Positions 7,475 through 15,153 of a stretch of DNA of 20,952 bases are shown here, piece by piece. Below the pieces are notes generated by a model, which saw nothing but the letters and a program-made list of their open reading frames with translations, searched no databases and was not told the DNA's origin. Numbering within the stretch: position 1 is the stretch's first letter; every line of letters starts with the position of its first letter. Both the position numbers and the translations under genes were made by a program. Location of the stretch: positions 1-20,952 of the forward strand of contig JASMKJ010000126.1 of NCBI GenBank assembly GCA_030749275.1, read 5' to 3'. The stretch comes from Acidimicrobiales bacterium. GTDB lineage: Bacteria; Actinomycetota; Acidimicrobiia; Acidimicrobiales; Poriferisodalaceae.

Positions 7475-8815
7475 ATGGATGGCAGGCACCGATCTGCTCA
7501 CTATTCTTCAAACGAGGAGCTCCGAGCGGTCTCCGAACGCCACGTCATCAAGAGCATGGGCGATGAACCCCTTGCCATTGCCAGTGCTTCGGGGGTCCGT
7601 GTAACTGGTGCAGATGGGCGCGAATACCTCGATGTCATTTCTGGCGAGTGGGTAGTGAACCTTGGCTACAGTCATCCGAAGGTTTCTGAGGCGGTTAAGG
7701 CCCAACTCGACACCGTTGACTATACGACCCCTGTTTGGGAGTCTGAGCCACGCACCCTCCTTGCAGAAAGATTGGCAAACCTGGCCCCTGGCGACATCCA
7801 AAGTGCCCTCTTTGGGCTCTCCGGAGCAGGGGCAGTAGAGGGTGCGATGCATCTGGCCATGCGCTCCACCGGAGGCTCCGACTTCGTTTGTTTGGACGGT
7901 GGGTACCACGGTCGGACATTTGGCACAATTCCTCTTAGTTACGTATACCCAGAAATGTACGAGGGATCGAACCAGGGACTTGATGGATATCTCAAAAGGC
8001 AGATCCGCGTTCCTCAATACAACTGTTACCGCTGCCCACTTAGTCTGCAACGTGAGACCTGTGACCTCGCCTGTGCCAACAGTATCGACTGGTCGCTGGA
8101 ACGAGCCCATACCCACAAGCCTGCAGGCGTCATCGTTGAATCCTTTCAAGCAAATGGAGGAATGATTCCTGCCCCACTCGGGTACATGGAACGAACAGCA
8201 GAAATCTGTAAACAGCGAGGAGTAGCGCTAATAGTTGACGAAGTGCAGAGTGCCTTTTGTCGGACCGGACCTATGTTCGCTAGCGAGCACTACGACATTA
8301 AACCGGACATAGTTGTTTTGGGTAAGGCTCTGGGTGGTGGATTTCCCCTCTCTGCTGCTCTAGCAACACCTGAATATTCGACGTTGGCTCCCTGGGAATT
8401 TGGGTTCACTATGGCGGGCCATCCGGTGTCATGTGCGGCTGGCCTCGCAATGATCGATGTAATGGAGTCCGATGACCTCATGAATCATTCGACTCGAATG
8501 GGAGAACTGATCGTTGACCGTCTGAACGTCATTAAGGAATCGTCGACTCTGATAGGTGATGTTCGCGGGCAGGGCTTAATGATTGGTGTCGAGTTAGTTC
8601 AGAACAGGCAAACCAAGGAGCCGGCCTTTGCAGAGACAGCGGCTGTGCTTGAAGCCGCTCTCGAACGAGGGCTCATGCTTGGAAGAACCGGTCCGGTCTT
8701 TGGCAACCTAGGAAACGTCGTTAAATTCAAACCAGCAGTCAACACTGCCCAAGTTGATCTTGAAGATGCATTGGACCGCTTCGAAAGCGCACTTCAAGAG
8801 GTAGAGGGCTCGTGA
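7475..8815 (+). CDS. Class III PLP aminotransferase with four-cysteine insert
   Basis: This is a fold-type I PLP enzyme of the class III (omega-) aminotransferases, which move an amino group between an omega-amino or aminoaldehyde-type substrate and a 2-oxo acid. The PLP lysine is Lys284 in GKALGGG, the ring-nitrogen aspartate is Asp255 in VDEVQ, and GGYHGRTFG is also typical. An unusual segment holds Cys184, Cys187, Cys196 and Cys200 (CYRC followed by CDLAC). Similar CYRCP inserts occur in some bacterial aminotransferases, and a metal or iron-sulfur role is possible but unproven. The 446 residues begin at ATG 7475 after AGGAGG. The gene overlaps the next one by four bases (GTGA). GABA-like, beta-alanine-like or ornithine-like substrates are all possible. 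Confidence 0.88.
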   Translation: MDGRHRSAHYSSNEELRAVSERHVIKSMGDEPLAIASASGVRVTGADGREYLDVISGEWVVNLGYSHPKVSEAVKAQLDTVDYTTPVWESEPRTLLAERLANLAPGDIQSALFGLSGAGAVEGAMHLAMRSTGGSDFVCLDGGYHGRTFGTIPLSYVYPEMYEGSNQGLDGYLKRQIRVPQYNCYRCPLSLQRETCDLACANSIDWSLERAHTHKPAGVIVESFQANGGMIPAPLGYMERTAEICKQRGVALIVDEVQSAFCRTGPMFASEHYDIKPDIVVLGKALGGGFPLSAALATPEYSTLAPWEFGFTMAGHPVSCAAGLAMIDVMESDDLMNHSTRMGELIVDRLNVIKESSTLIGDVRGQGLMIGVELVQNRQTKEPAFAETAAVLEAALERGLMLGRTGPVFGNLGNVVKFKPAVNTAQVDLEDALDRFESALQEVEGS

Positions 8816-9600
8816 AGTGGCCAATCGCCTTTATGGCTAACGTCGGTTTCGAGGATCTTCCCGCACAGCAGGTGGCTGACGAACTGCTGGAATTGGGCTA
8901 CGACACCATCGAGTGGACAATGGAACACATTGAAACCTTGGTAACCCCAGCTTGCGCTCTGTCATGTCAACAAGATCTAGTGACTGAACCATTGCAAGGG
9001 TTGCAAGTCACGCGACATGCAATCGACATCGCTGCTGAACGAGAAATCCCGATCGTAAATGTGCTCACTGGTCCAAACCTGTGGGAACCAAATGCGACTG
9101 CTCGCCACGACAGCCGAGCCTGGGAGTCCTCAATAGACGCTCTAAACAAGGCCTGCGATTATGCTCAGCCCCTTGGGGTCACCATCTCACTTGAACCTTG
9201 TTGGGGGACTCTTGCTCACGATTCGGTTACAGCTAGAAGAGTTCTTGACGCCACGTCGTGTTCAGTCACCTTCGACCCAAGTCATTTCGTGATGACCGGA
9301 GACTCCATACCCTCACTGGTAAGGGAATGGAGTGAGAAGATCGCTCACGTCCATCTCAAAGATGCGTTCGGACGCCCTGGGTCTGAAGGAGAGGATTTTC
9401 ATTTCTGTCTCTTGGGTGAAGGAAAGGTTCCTTGGCAACAGTTCTTCGAGGCCCTTGATGAAACTGGGTATTCGGGACCGTTATCTGTGGAATTCGAGGC
9501 TTATCAATACCTCAGGCAAGTTCTTCATAATGATCCGGTTGAGGCGGCGAGAATCAGCTTGGCCCAGGTGCAGGCCCTGATGGCCTACTGCTACCAGTGA
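8812..9600 (+). CDS. Sugar phosphate isomerase/epimerase-family TIM barrel
   Basis: This is an AP-endonuclease-2-like TIM barrel, the family of xylose isomerase-like epimerases, inosose dehydratase IolE and hydroxypyruvate isomerase. The expected metal ligands are visible: Glu128 (ISLEPCWG), Asp155 and His158 (FDPSHF), His181 (HVHLKD) and Glu227 (SVEFEA). The 262 residues match the family. The GTG start at 8812 overlaps the aminotransferase stop, and AGAGG repeats just upstream act as ribosome binding site. It probably isomerises, epimerises or dehydrates a polyhydroxy or keto intermediate. Its position between an aminotransferase and a Gfo/Idh dehydrogenase fits a polyol-like or aminopolyol-like intermediate, but the substrate is not known. 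Confidence 0.87.
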   Translation: MKWPIAFMANVGFEDLPAQQVADELLELGYDTIEWTMEHIETLVTPACALSCQQDLVTEPLQGLQVTRHAIDIAAEREIPIVNVLTGPNLWEPNATARHDSRAWESSIDALNKACDYAQPLGVTISLEPCWGTLAHDSVTARRVLDATSCSVTFDPSHFVMTGDSIPSLVREWSEKIAHVHLKDAFGRPGSEGEDFHFCLLGEGKVPWQQFFEALDETGYSGPLSVEFEAYQYLRQVLHNDPVEAARISLAQVQALMAYCYQ

Positions 9601-10586
9601 TCGGAGTAAGTCTTGTTGGCTTAGGTGAAATCGGACAAGTGCATCTCAGTGCACTTCGTTCCTCAGATCACATACAAGTTTCTGCATTGTGCGACCTCGA
9701 TGAAGAACGTCTGAATGGGTCCTGCAGAGGTGAGTGGCTCACCACCCACTTTGACCAGATACTTGAACGCCCAGATGTGGAAGCAGTAGACATCTGCTTA
9801 CCTCACAACATGCACGCCCCTTTGGCCATCCGTGCACTTGAATCCGGCAGGCACGTGCTGTTGGAAAAGCCAATGGCAATGACAGTGGCCGAGTGTGATC
9901 AGGTCATTGCTGCAGCGGCCGCAGCGGACCGGGTCGTAGGCGTGTCACATAACCAACTCTTCTACGAACCGCACCAGATGCTGTCCAAGATGATCTCGGA
10001 TGGAAGCATCGGAGACCTCAGGACCATTAGAGCCAGACTAGCGATTGGAGGCAGGTATGGATCGTGGCGCTCAGATCCCTCCCAAGCTGGTGGAGGTCTG
10101 TTAATCGATGCCGGGGTGCACCGCATATACATGCTCCAAGAACTTGGTGGTCCAGTAGTCGCTGTTTCAGCCAACATGGACATGCCAGGAATGGAGGAGT
10201 CCTACAGCATCATCCTTGAGTTCTCCTGTGGAGCCATCGGCACGATTGATGCCACATATCACGGACCATCAGGCTTATTCGATGACCAAATAGAAGTTGT
10301 GGGCACCCAGGCGATACTGGAGGTGGCTGGTTGTGAAGCCCAGTTCGAGGGATTTGATGACGGCCCCAGTCTTCGACAGTGGAGCAATGGCGCATGGGAA
10401 ACTATTGAGACTTCAGACTCCTGGGACAGATCTGTCGCTAAATCAGTGCAAGCATTCTTTGAGGCTGTCAGCCGTGGCGTCACACCCCGCGTAGACGGTG
10501 TGACGGGTCGCAGCACTGTGGCTGTGATTGAAGCTGCTTACAGGTCTGCTCGTGAAGGCATAAGGGTGGAGCTGCCTTTCGCTTAG
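9597..10586 (+). CDS. Gfo/Idh/MocA-family NAD(P)-dependent oxidoreductase
   Basis: This is a two-domain dehydrogenase of the glucose-fructose oxidoreductase/inositol 2-dehydrogenase/MocA family. The N-terminal Rossmann fold has GLGEIG at 8-13, the hinge motif EKP is at 90-92, and Asp171 and His175 in IDAGVH form the usual catalytic pair; the usual catalytic lysine is Lys91. The 329 residues are typical. The GTG start at 9597 overlaps the preceding stop (GTGA) with no clear ribosome binding site, so it is probably translationally coupled. It is the last gene of the plus-strand operon. The likely reaction is oxidation of a ring hydroxyl to a ketone or the reverse, perhaps on the product of the TIM-barrel enzyme. 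The substrate cannot be stated. Confidence 0.89.
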   Translation: MIGVSLVGLGEIGQVHLSALRSSDHIQVSALCDLDEERLNGSCRGEWLTTHFDQILERPDVEAVDICLPHNMHAPLAIRALESGRHVLLEKPMAMTVAECDQVIAAAAAADRVVGVSHNQLFYEPHQMLSKMISDGSIGDLRTIRARLAIGGRYGSWRSDPSQAGGGLLIDAGVHRIYMLQELGGPVVAVSANMDMPGMEESYSIILEFSCGAIGTIDATYHGPSGLFDDQIEVVGTQAILEVAGCEAQFEGFDDGPSLRQWSNGAWETIETSDSWDRSVAKSVQAFFEAVSRGVTPRVDGVTGRSTVAVIEAAYRSAREGIRVELPFA

Positions 10587-10698
10587 GGCTTGTGCCTGTG
10601 CCCATAAGTAGGTTCCCCGGAACACTCCTGTGCAATCAGCTGTCTTGGACACACCCACTTGGTGAGAATGAACCCTCGTTTCGAAATGGAAGTGCCCA
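10587..10698. other. Convergent intergenic spacer
   Basis: This 112-base gap separates the ends of the two operons. It contains a short palindromic element, GTTCCCCGGAAC at 10612-10623 (five-base arms), but no T-tract on either strand next to it. No canonical intrinsic terminator is visible. Transcripts may end in a factor-dependent way or overlap. Confidence 0.5.
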
Positions 10699-11733
10699 TC
10701 ATGCAGACTGTTCGAAGCCTTCAATTGTGGCCGCTACGTTCTTGCCCAACACGGTCAGGTCATAACCGCCTTCTTGAACCAGCACAGTAGGTTTTCCCAA
10801 CTTCGCTAGGCGGGTTCCCAGCAGTCGGAAGTCGTCGCCTTTCAACCCTAGGACGCCATCCTCTATGGCTGTATCCACTCCCAAAGCGACAACTATTAGA
10901 TCAGGGCCAAAATTGGTCACCAGTTGGCAGGCCTCTTCTAGTCTGCGGGAATAGCTATCCCAGTCACTTCCAGTCGGTAAGGGCAGGTTGTGGTTATACC
11001 CCAACCCCTCGCCTCCTCCAATCTCGTTGCTGTACCCCTGAAAGAAGGGATACTCAGTGTTTGGGTCACCGTGAATCGACACACACATGACATCTTTTCG
11101 ACTCCAAAAAATCGCCTGAGTCCCGTTTCCGGCATGGGTGTCAACATCCAGTGTGACTACCCGGGCTCCTTGCCTAACAGACAGTTCTGCCGCTATGGCA
11201 GTGTTGTTCAAGTAGCAGTAGCCGCCGAAAAAATCTGGACCAGCGTGGTGGCCCGGAGGCCGGGTCAAGGCATAGGCCATATGGCTTTCGCCTTCAAGGA
11301 CTGATCTGGCAGCAGATGCCGCACATGCAGCAGCCTCGAGGGCAGCTTGCCAGGTGCCCGACAGTATCGGGTCCGAATCATTTGAATACCTACCCAACTG
11401 AGCGAGCACACTGGTCGGATGGCCGAAAGGCTGGCCAACAGCTGGTCGGACGAAAGGCATCGCTTCGTCGCTGATGTCGCCCCCAGTTTGATCACACCAA
11501 CGTGCATGTGCATGTTCAAGAAAACCCAGATAGTCCAGTGAATGAACGCTGCTGAGGATTTCGCTATCAAGGGTCTCAGGACCGCGGACCTGCGTTGAGT
11601 CCATTTCTTTTAGTGCGTTGAGAATCCTTTCAACTCTTTCCGGCACCTCCTTAGGGGGAAGATGCTCACCACCAAAAAGATGTGGTTGAACTGGGTTATG
11701 AGCTCGGTGAGCATCGGAACAAAACACCAGCAT
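10699..11733 (-). CDS. Acetylpolyamine-amidohydrolase-type deacetylase
   Basis: This zinc deacetylase of the arginase/histone-deacetylase fold most resembles bacterial acetylpolyamine amidohydrolase. The N-terminal region HNPVQPHLFGGE followed by PPKEVPERVERIL is typical of that branch. All catalytic residues are seen: His162-His163 (RPPGHHAG), Asp198 and His200 (DVDTH), Asp287 (LGVDT) and Tyr324 (EGGYD), at almost the same positions as in the Mycoplana ramosa enzyme. I chose ATG 11733 (344 residues), with AAGGGAG at 11745-11751 eleven bases upstream; the ORF is open to a TTG at 11754. It is the last gene of the minus-strand operon. It probably removes an acetyl or similar acyl group from an amine made in the pathway; polyamine salvage is the alternative. 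Confidence 0.88.
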   Translation of the reverse strand: MLVFCSDAHRAHNPVQPHLFGGEHLPPKEVPERVERILNALKEMDSTQVRGPETLDSEILSSVHSLDYLGFLEHAHARWCDQTGGDISDEAMPFVRPAVGQPFGHPTSVLAQLGRYSNDSDPILSGTWQAALEAAACAASAARSVLEGESHMAYALTRPPGHHAGPDFFGGYCYLNNTAIAAELSVRQGARVVTLDVDTHAGNGTQAIFWSRKDVMCVSIHGDPNTEYPFFQGYSNEIGGGEGLGYNHNLPLPTGSDWDSYSRRLEEACQLVTNFGPDLIVVALGVDTAIEDGVLGLKGDDFRLLGTRLAKLGKPTVLVQEGGYDLTVLGKNVAATIEGFEQSA

Positions 11734-11774
11734 CGTCAGTGAGACTCCCTTCAAGTAACCGCCCCTTCAGATGG

Positions 11775-12464
11775 TCAGAAACTAACCGAACTCCACAACC
11801 GCTCGTGCACATCCGATTCCAAGTTCACAGACCGAAGATCGACGGTGGTGTCGGAACCCTCTAGGAGTTCGCCATCTGTGGCTTCGATAGCGTCAACTCC
11901 TTCTCTGAGATTCAGTTCTTGGATCATCAGGTCAACATTGTTTTTCCATTCAGCTACCCCATCGGAGCGGCAGTAGATGATCCTTATGTCTGCGAAGTGG
12001 CCAGTTAGATCGGCCAATGCAGACACGAACTGTGGGCCTGCTGCCCCCTCTGAACCCCACAACCCAACCGCTTCATCAAATGCAGATGAGATTCCAGCGC
12101 TAGCTTCCTCAACGTCTCTTCCAACTGGCCGATACTTCGGATCGGGGGCGACGAGGACCAATTTGTCGAGACACAAAAGGGGATATCTTGCAGACATTTG
12201 CTGGGAAAATCGGACAGCGACTTGACACCCCATAGATAGGCCTATTGCACTGATCTGACTGATGTGACTCGATCTTTCTTCCAGCCACGCGGTCGCTCGG
12301 AGGAACCGGTCACTCAGAGATTCACCACTCCCCAACCACTTGTTCCAACAGACGGCGACACTGGCACCCAAGAGTCTGCTCAGACTAGCTGCCGCGTTCT
12401 GCCCTACGTCGTTGGCCCCCCGATAGCCATCGAAAACAAAGAGTGCTGCTTCAGGTTGTGTCAT
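11775..12464 (-). CDS. Small alpha/beta-hydrolase-fold protein
   Basis: This protein of about 229 residues looks like a short alpha/beta hydrolase. The nucleophile elbow GLSMGCQVA (Ser77) sits after a predicted beta strand, and LVLVAPDP follows as in many such folds. A strand-like IRIIYCRSD near residue 180 could carry the acid residue, and His near the C-terminus (SDVHERL) could complete the triad; these last two assignments are inference. No signal peptide is seen, so it is probably cytoplasmic. ATG 12464 is taken as the start, with an in-frame TTG at 12467; neither has a clear ribosome binding site. It lies between the aminotransferase and deacetylase genes. An esterase, amidase or thioesterase role is possible and no substrate is implied. 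Confidence 0.7.
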   Translation of the reverse strand: MTQPEAALFVFDGYRGANDVGQNAAASLSRLLGASVAVCWNKWLGSGESLSDRFLRATAWLEERSSHISQISAIGLSMGCQVAVRFSQQMSARYPLLCLDKLVLVAPDPKYRPVGRDVEEASAGISSAFDEAVGLWGSEGAAGPQFVSALADLTGHFADIRIIYCRSDGVAEWKNNVDLMIQELNLREGVDAIEATDGELLEGSDTTVDLRSVNLESDVHERLWSSVSF

Positions 12465-12503
12465 CAACTTGAGCTTGTTTCAGCTAGTTGGAGGGTCTCT
12501 CCA

Positions 12504-13769
12504 TCAGACAAGTTCCCCTGCCCGGGCCGCCATCAACGACGCTCTTAACACCCCAGTCAAGACGTCAAGCTCCGCTTCAGCCACAATTAATGGTGGAGCT
12601 ATTCGCACGGTACCTTCCGCGTTGAGCAGTGATCCGACGATGACCCCCCGACTTTCCATGTCGTTGACAATCGGCATTGTTAGATGAGGTGGCAGGTCCA
12701 CGGCAAACCACAATCCTCGACCCCGCACTTCACTTATCAATTCGGGGAATTGGCTCATAAGCCCTCGGAGTCGATGTTCGAGTTTCGTACCCATCGTTTC
12801 AGCAGCACCGAGTAGCCCCTCCCTTTCTATAACGTCGAACGCTGCCACAGCCGCTGAACAGGAAACCGGGTTTCCACCAAAGGTTGTTAGGTGCGAGAGA
12901 GGTGGGTCGAGGAACGTCGAAAAGATCTCTGCTGTAGATAAGAATGCCCCAAGGGGTAATCCACCGCCGAGGGATTTCGCGGACAAGATGATGTCAGGAA
13001 CGACATCCCATAACTCACAAGAGAACCACCTGCCTGTTCGACCCATACCACCTTGGATTTCGTCGACAATCAGGAGTGCCCCGTGTTGAGTGCAGATCTC
13101 CCGGAGACCTGGAAGAAAATCATCATCTGGTATCCGGACCCCTGCTTCTCCTTGGATGGGTTCCACAATGACCGCTGCGGTGTCGTCTCCTATAGCACCA
13201 GTGACCGCCTGCAGATCGCCGAAGGGGACAAAATCCACCTCTGCAAGTAGTGGCTCGAAAGGCTCCCGGTATTGCTGTCGCCAACTAACCGATAGAGCCC
13301 CGAACGTGCGGCCATGAAATCCACCTTCAAAGGCTAGGAAGCGCTTTCGACCTGTATATTTGCGAGCCAATTTCAGAGCTCCTTCGGTCGCTTCAGTTCC
13401 AGTCGAAGTCAGGTAGGCGACATCAAGATTCCCGGGTGTTACACGTGCCAGGCGCTCGGCTATCTCGACTTGTGGTGGTATCACAAATCGGCCATAGACA
13501 TTCACGTGGGCGAACTGTTCGACTTGCTGTTGGATCGCGGCCACTACCTCAGGGTGAGAGTGGCCAACATTGGCCACTGCGATGCCTGAGATGAAGTCCA
13601 GAAACAAGCGTCCATCTGCTGTCTTGATGGTGCAATCACGAGCTTCGGAGATAACTAGTTCCTTGCGTCCCGGCACTGTCTGTGACAGGTGGTTCATGAA
13701 GCGGTCCTTGTAGGACTCAATCAGCGTGTGTTCCATTGTGGGCCCAGGGACAGGACGTTCAAGAACCAT
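12504..13769 (-). CDS. Class III PLP aminotransferase (second)
   Basis: This is a fold-type I class III aminotransferase of the GABA/acetylornithine/2,2-dialkylglycine type. It has the PLP lysine Lys265 (SAKSLGGGLPLG), Asp236 in VDEIQGGMGRTG, TSTGTEATEGALK for phosphate binding, and GGFHGRTFG. The 421 residues are typical. ATG 13769 shares one base with the stop of the upstream aldolase-fold gene (TAATG), with AAAGGAG five bases before it. The ORF remains open to 13823, but that extension falls within the previous gene. Unlike the plus-strand aminotransferase it lacks the four-cysteine insert, so the two are not recent duplicates. It may transaminate the omega-amino acid released by ring opening, as in reductive pyrimidine-type pathways (inference). 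Confidence 0.9.
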   Translation of the reverse strand: MVLERPVPGPTMEHTLIESYKDRFMNHLSQTVPGRKELVISEARDCTIKTADGRLFLDFISGIAVANVGHSHPEVVAAIQQQVEQFAHVNVYGRFVIPPQVEIAERLARVTPGNLDVAYLTSTGTEATEGALKLARKYTGRKRFLAFEGGFHGRTFGALSVSWRQQYREPFEPLLAEVDFVPFGDLQAVTGAIGDDTAAVIVEPIQGEAGVRIPDDDFLPGLREICTQHGALLIVDEIQGGMGRTGRWFSCELWDVVPDIILSAKSLGGGLPLGAFLSTAEIFSTFLDPPLSHLTTFGGNPVSCSAAVAAFDVIEREGLLGAAETMGTKLEHRLRGLMSQFPELISEVRGRGLWFAVDLPPHLTMPIVNDMESRGVIVGSLLNAEGTVRIAPPLIVAEAELDVLTGVLRASLMAARAGELV

Positions 13770-14527
13770 TAATACTCCTTTGTAGAGGTCTTGCTGTCTG
13801 AGGAGAAACGGGCGTGAAACCAAGCTTTAGCACGTGACATCTCAATTGGCGTAAATCCCACTCTTGCATCCCAATCCCCTGATGGCTGAACGTTGGAGTG
13901 AGCTGAGAGAGCGACCCGAACACGTTCTTCAACAATCCACAGACGGGTTGCCGCTTCTAATAGGTCAGAACCAACAGCGAGACCACCATTTGCGCAAAGC
14001 AACACCGCGAGGTTGTTTCCAAGCGTATTGGCAACTTCCTCACCTAAATCCTTCGAAGCAATTAGTGCTATCTCGGGATGAACCGGCACCACACTTCCTG
14101 CCAGAGCACCCAGGCCGTGGAGTAGCGGAATGTCTAGAGTTCCAACTCCCCAAGCCACCATTGCAGGCCCATGACCTCGGCATATTGCATTTACATCTCT
14201 TCGCTCCCTATAGAGAGCAGCATGAAGTGGCGTTTCAAGTGGAGCAGCACCGGTCGGATCTTCAAGCACTTCTCCGTCGAGCCTGACGGTAACTATCGAT
14301 TCCGAGGTAGTTGAAAACATTGGTGCTGTGGAGGTCAACAGGAAGCACTCCCCCGGGAGCCGTGCTGACACATGCCCAAACGCATCAACCAGCCCGGCGG
14401 CCGCAATCATTCTGGCGGTATGGGCGACTTCCTCCTTGATCACCTCCAGTGGATGTAAGCCCGGGTCTGCCCTATTTGGATCTGGTGTCACGGGTTCTAA
14501 GGAGCATCGGTGTGCAGTTGAAGTCAT
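13769..14527 (-). CDS. Class II aldolase/adducin-fold protein lacking standard zinc ligands
   Basis: This belongs to the class II aldolase/adducin family (L-fuculose-1-phosphate aldolase fold). DAFGHVSARLPG at about 48-59 is the family signature, and ETPLHAALYRERRDV places Glu99 where the catalytic acid of FucA lies. The zinc site is not standard. Where HxH is expected the sequence reads RGHG (Arg117, His119), and where the third histidine is expected it reads NGG (Asn180). A conventional zinc-dependent aldol cleavage is therefore doubtful. The 252 residues are usual. ATG 14527 overlaps the upstream gene by 56 bases and has no clear ribosome binding site; GTG 14491 would shorten the overlap and keep the whole domain. 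It may be a decarboxylase, dehydratase or non-catalytic member. Confidence 0.82.
   Translation of the reverse strand: MTSTAHRCSLEPVTPDPNRADPGLHPLEVIKEEVAHTARMIAAAGLVDAFGHVSARLPGECFLLTSTAPMFSTTSESIVTVRLDGEVLEDPTGAAPLETPLHAALYRERRDVNAICRGHGPAMVAWGVGTLDIPLLHGLGALAGSVVPVHPEIALIASKDLGEEVANTLGNNLAVLLCANGGLAVGSDLLEAATRLWIVEERVRVALSAHSNVQPSGDWDARVGFTPIEMSRAKAWFHARFSSDSKTSTKEY
13775..13781 (-). promoter_or_regulatory. Ribosome binding site at a TAATG junction
   Basis: On the minus strand AAAGGAG lies five bases before ATG 13769, inside the end of the aldolase-fold gene. It fixes the aminotransferase start and supports coupled translation. Confidence 0.75.
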
Positions 14528-15086
14528 TGCAAGGTGTTAGGTCTTGCGGGCAAGCAGAGAGAAGTACGACCAGATCATGATGAGCTCGGAGAGAGATGGT
14601 GGAGCCTGCCTCGTGAGCCGCAGGATCTGTGACAACTTGCCCATTGCCAGTCACTCGGTTATGCATGAAGACGTTCCAGGCATTCTCGCCGTGCAACACA
14701 AATTCCACTCCCAAAAGATCTCGTGCCTGTTCGAGGTTTCCCAAGCAGTGTCGATGACTATCAAGTCCGTAGTCGCGGGCGAACCTTTCGTGATCACAAC
14801 AAGGCACGATGATGTCGTGCTTTTCAACATCGTCACTCTCGATGGTAAATACTGGATTCCTATAGTTCGAAAAGACTTCAGAGCCGGTTTCCAGACGAAT
14901 TGATGTATTACAAGAGACAGTGTGCGTGGGTGATAGATATTCGGAAGGGTCATCTTCGAACCAAGCAACGAGATCCCCCACCTGTCGTCCTTCGACATCA
15001 ATAACGTCTAGGAGTTGGCCTTCTCTTACTCGTATCCCACGACCTTGCGACGCAGGCACGAGAACTTCTTCAACAACATTTTCCAT
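14472..15086 (-). CDS. DUF1989 (urea-carboxylase-associated) family protein
   Basis: This is a DUF1989 protein. The family includes the urea-carboxylase-associated proteins, two of which form carboxyguanidine deiminase (CgdAB) in guanidine degradation. Family features seen are VIDVEGRQVGDLVAW at about 28-42, CCD at 96-98 followed by a conserved Cys114-x2-Asn117, GENAWNVFMH at 133-142 and LSACPQDLTPCN near 177-187. The 204 residues begin at ATG 15086 with AAAAGG eight bases upstream; a GTG at 15095 is also in frame. Only one such subunit is present and there is no urea carboxylase, so the standard guanidine pathway is not encoded here. A deiminase or amidohydrolase step on an amidine-like intermediate is a reasonable inference, but not shown. 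Confidence 0.85.
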   Translation of the reverse strand: MENVVEEVLVPASQGRGIRVREGQLLDVIDVEGRQVGDLVAWFEDDPSEYLSPTHTVSCNTSIRLETGSEVFSNYRNPVFTIESDDVEKHDIIVPCCDHERFARDYGLDSHRHCLGNLEQARDLLGVEFVLHGENAWNVFMHNRVTGNGQVVTDPAAHEAGSTISLRAHHDLVVLLSACPQDLTPCNDFNCTPMLLRTRDTRSK

Positions 15087-15153
15087 GCTCAACACCTTTT
15101 CTCAGCGTTTCTGAGTCACTTGACAATAGATCGATAGCAGTCCTCCGAGCAGA
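15087..15153 (-). other. Largest gap inside the minus-strand operon
   Basis: The 67-base gap between the enamidase stop and the DUF1989 start contains CTCAG-AAACG-CTGAG on the minus strand, a five-base stem with a five-base loop, followed by the AAAAGG ribosome binding site. No T-tract follows, so it is not a normal terminator. TTGTCA occurs upstream but no matching -10 element is clear. An internal promoter is possible but not supported. Confidence 0.35.

Noticed and set aside
7508..8149. 213-codon open frame antisense to the plus-strand aminotransferase
   Set aside because: It lies wholly inside a gene with complete PLP-enzyme motifs, has no recognisable domain and no ribosome binding site.
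10612..10623. Palindrome GTTCCCCGGAAC as an intrinsic terminator
   Set aside because: The arms are only five bases with a two-base centre, and no T-tract follows on either strand.
13864..14286. 140-codon plus-strand open frame opposite the aldolase-fold gene
   Set aside because: Shadow of a gene with a clear family signature; low-complexity product and no translation signal.
15096..15153. Riboswitch or internal promoter in the 67-base gap before the DUF1989 gene
   Set aside because: Only a small five-base stem-loop is present; too short for a known riboswitch, and no paired -35/-10 elements are convincing.
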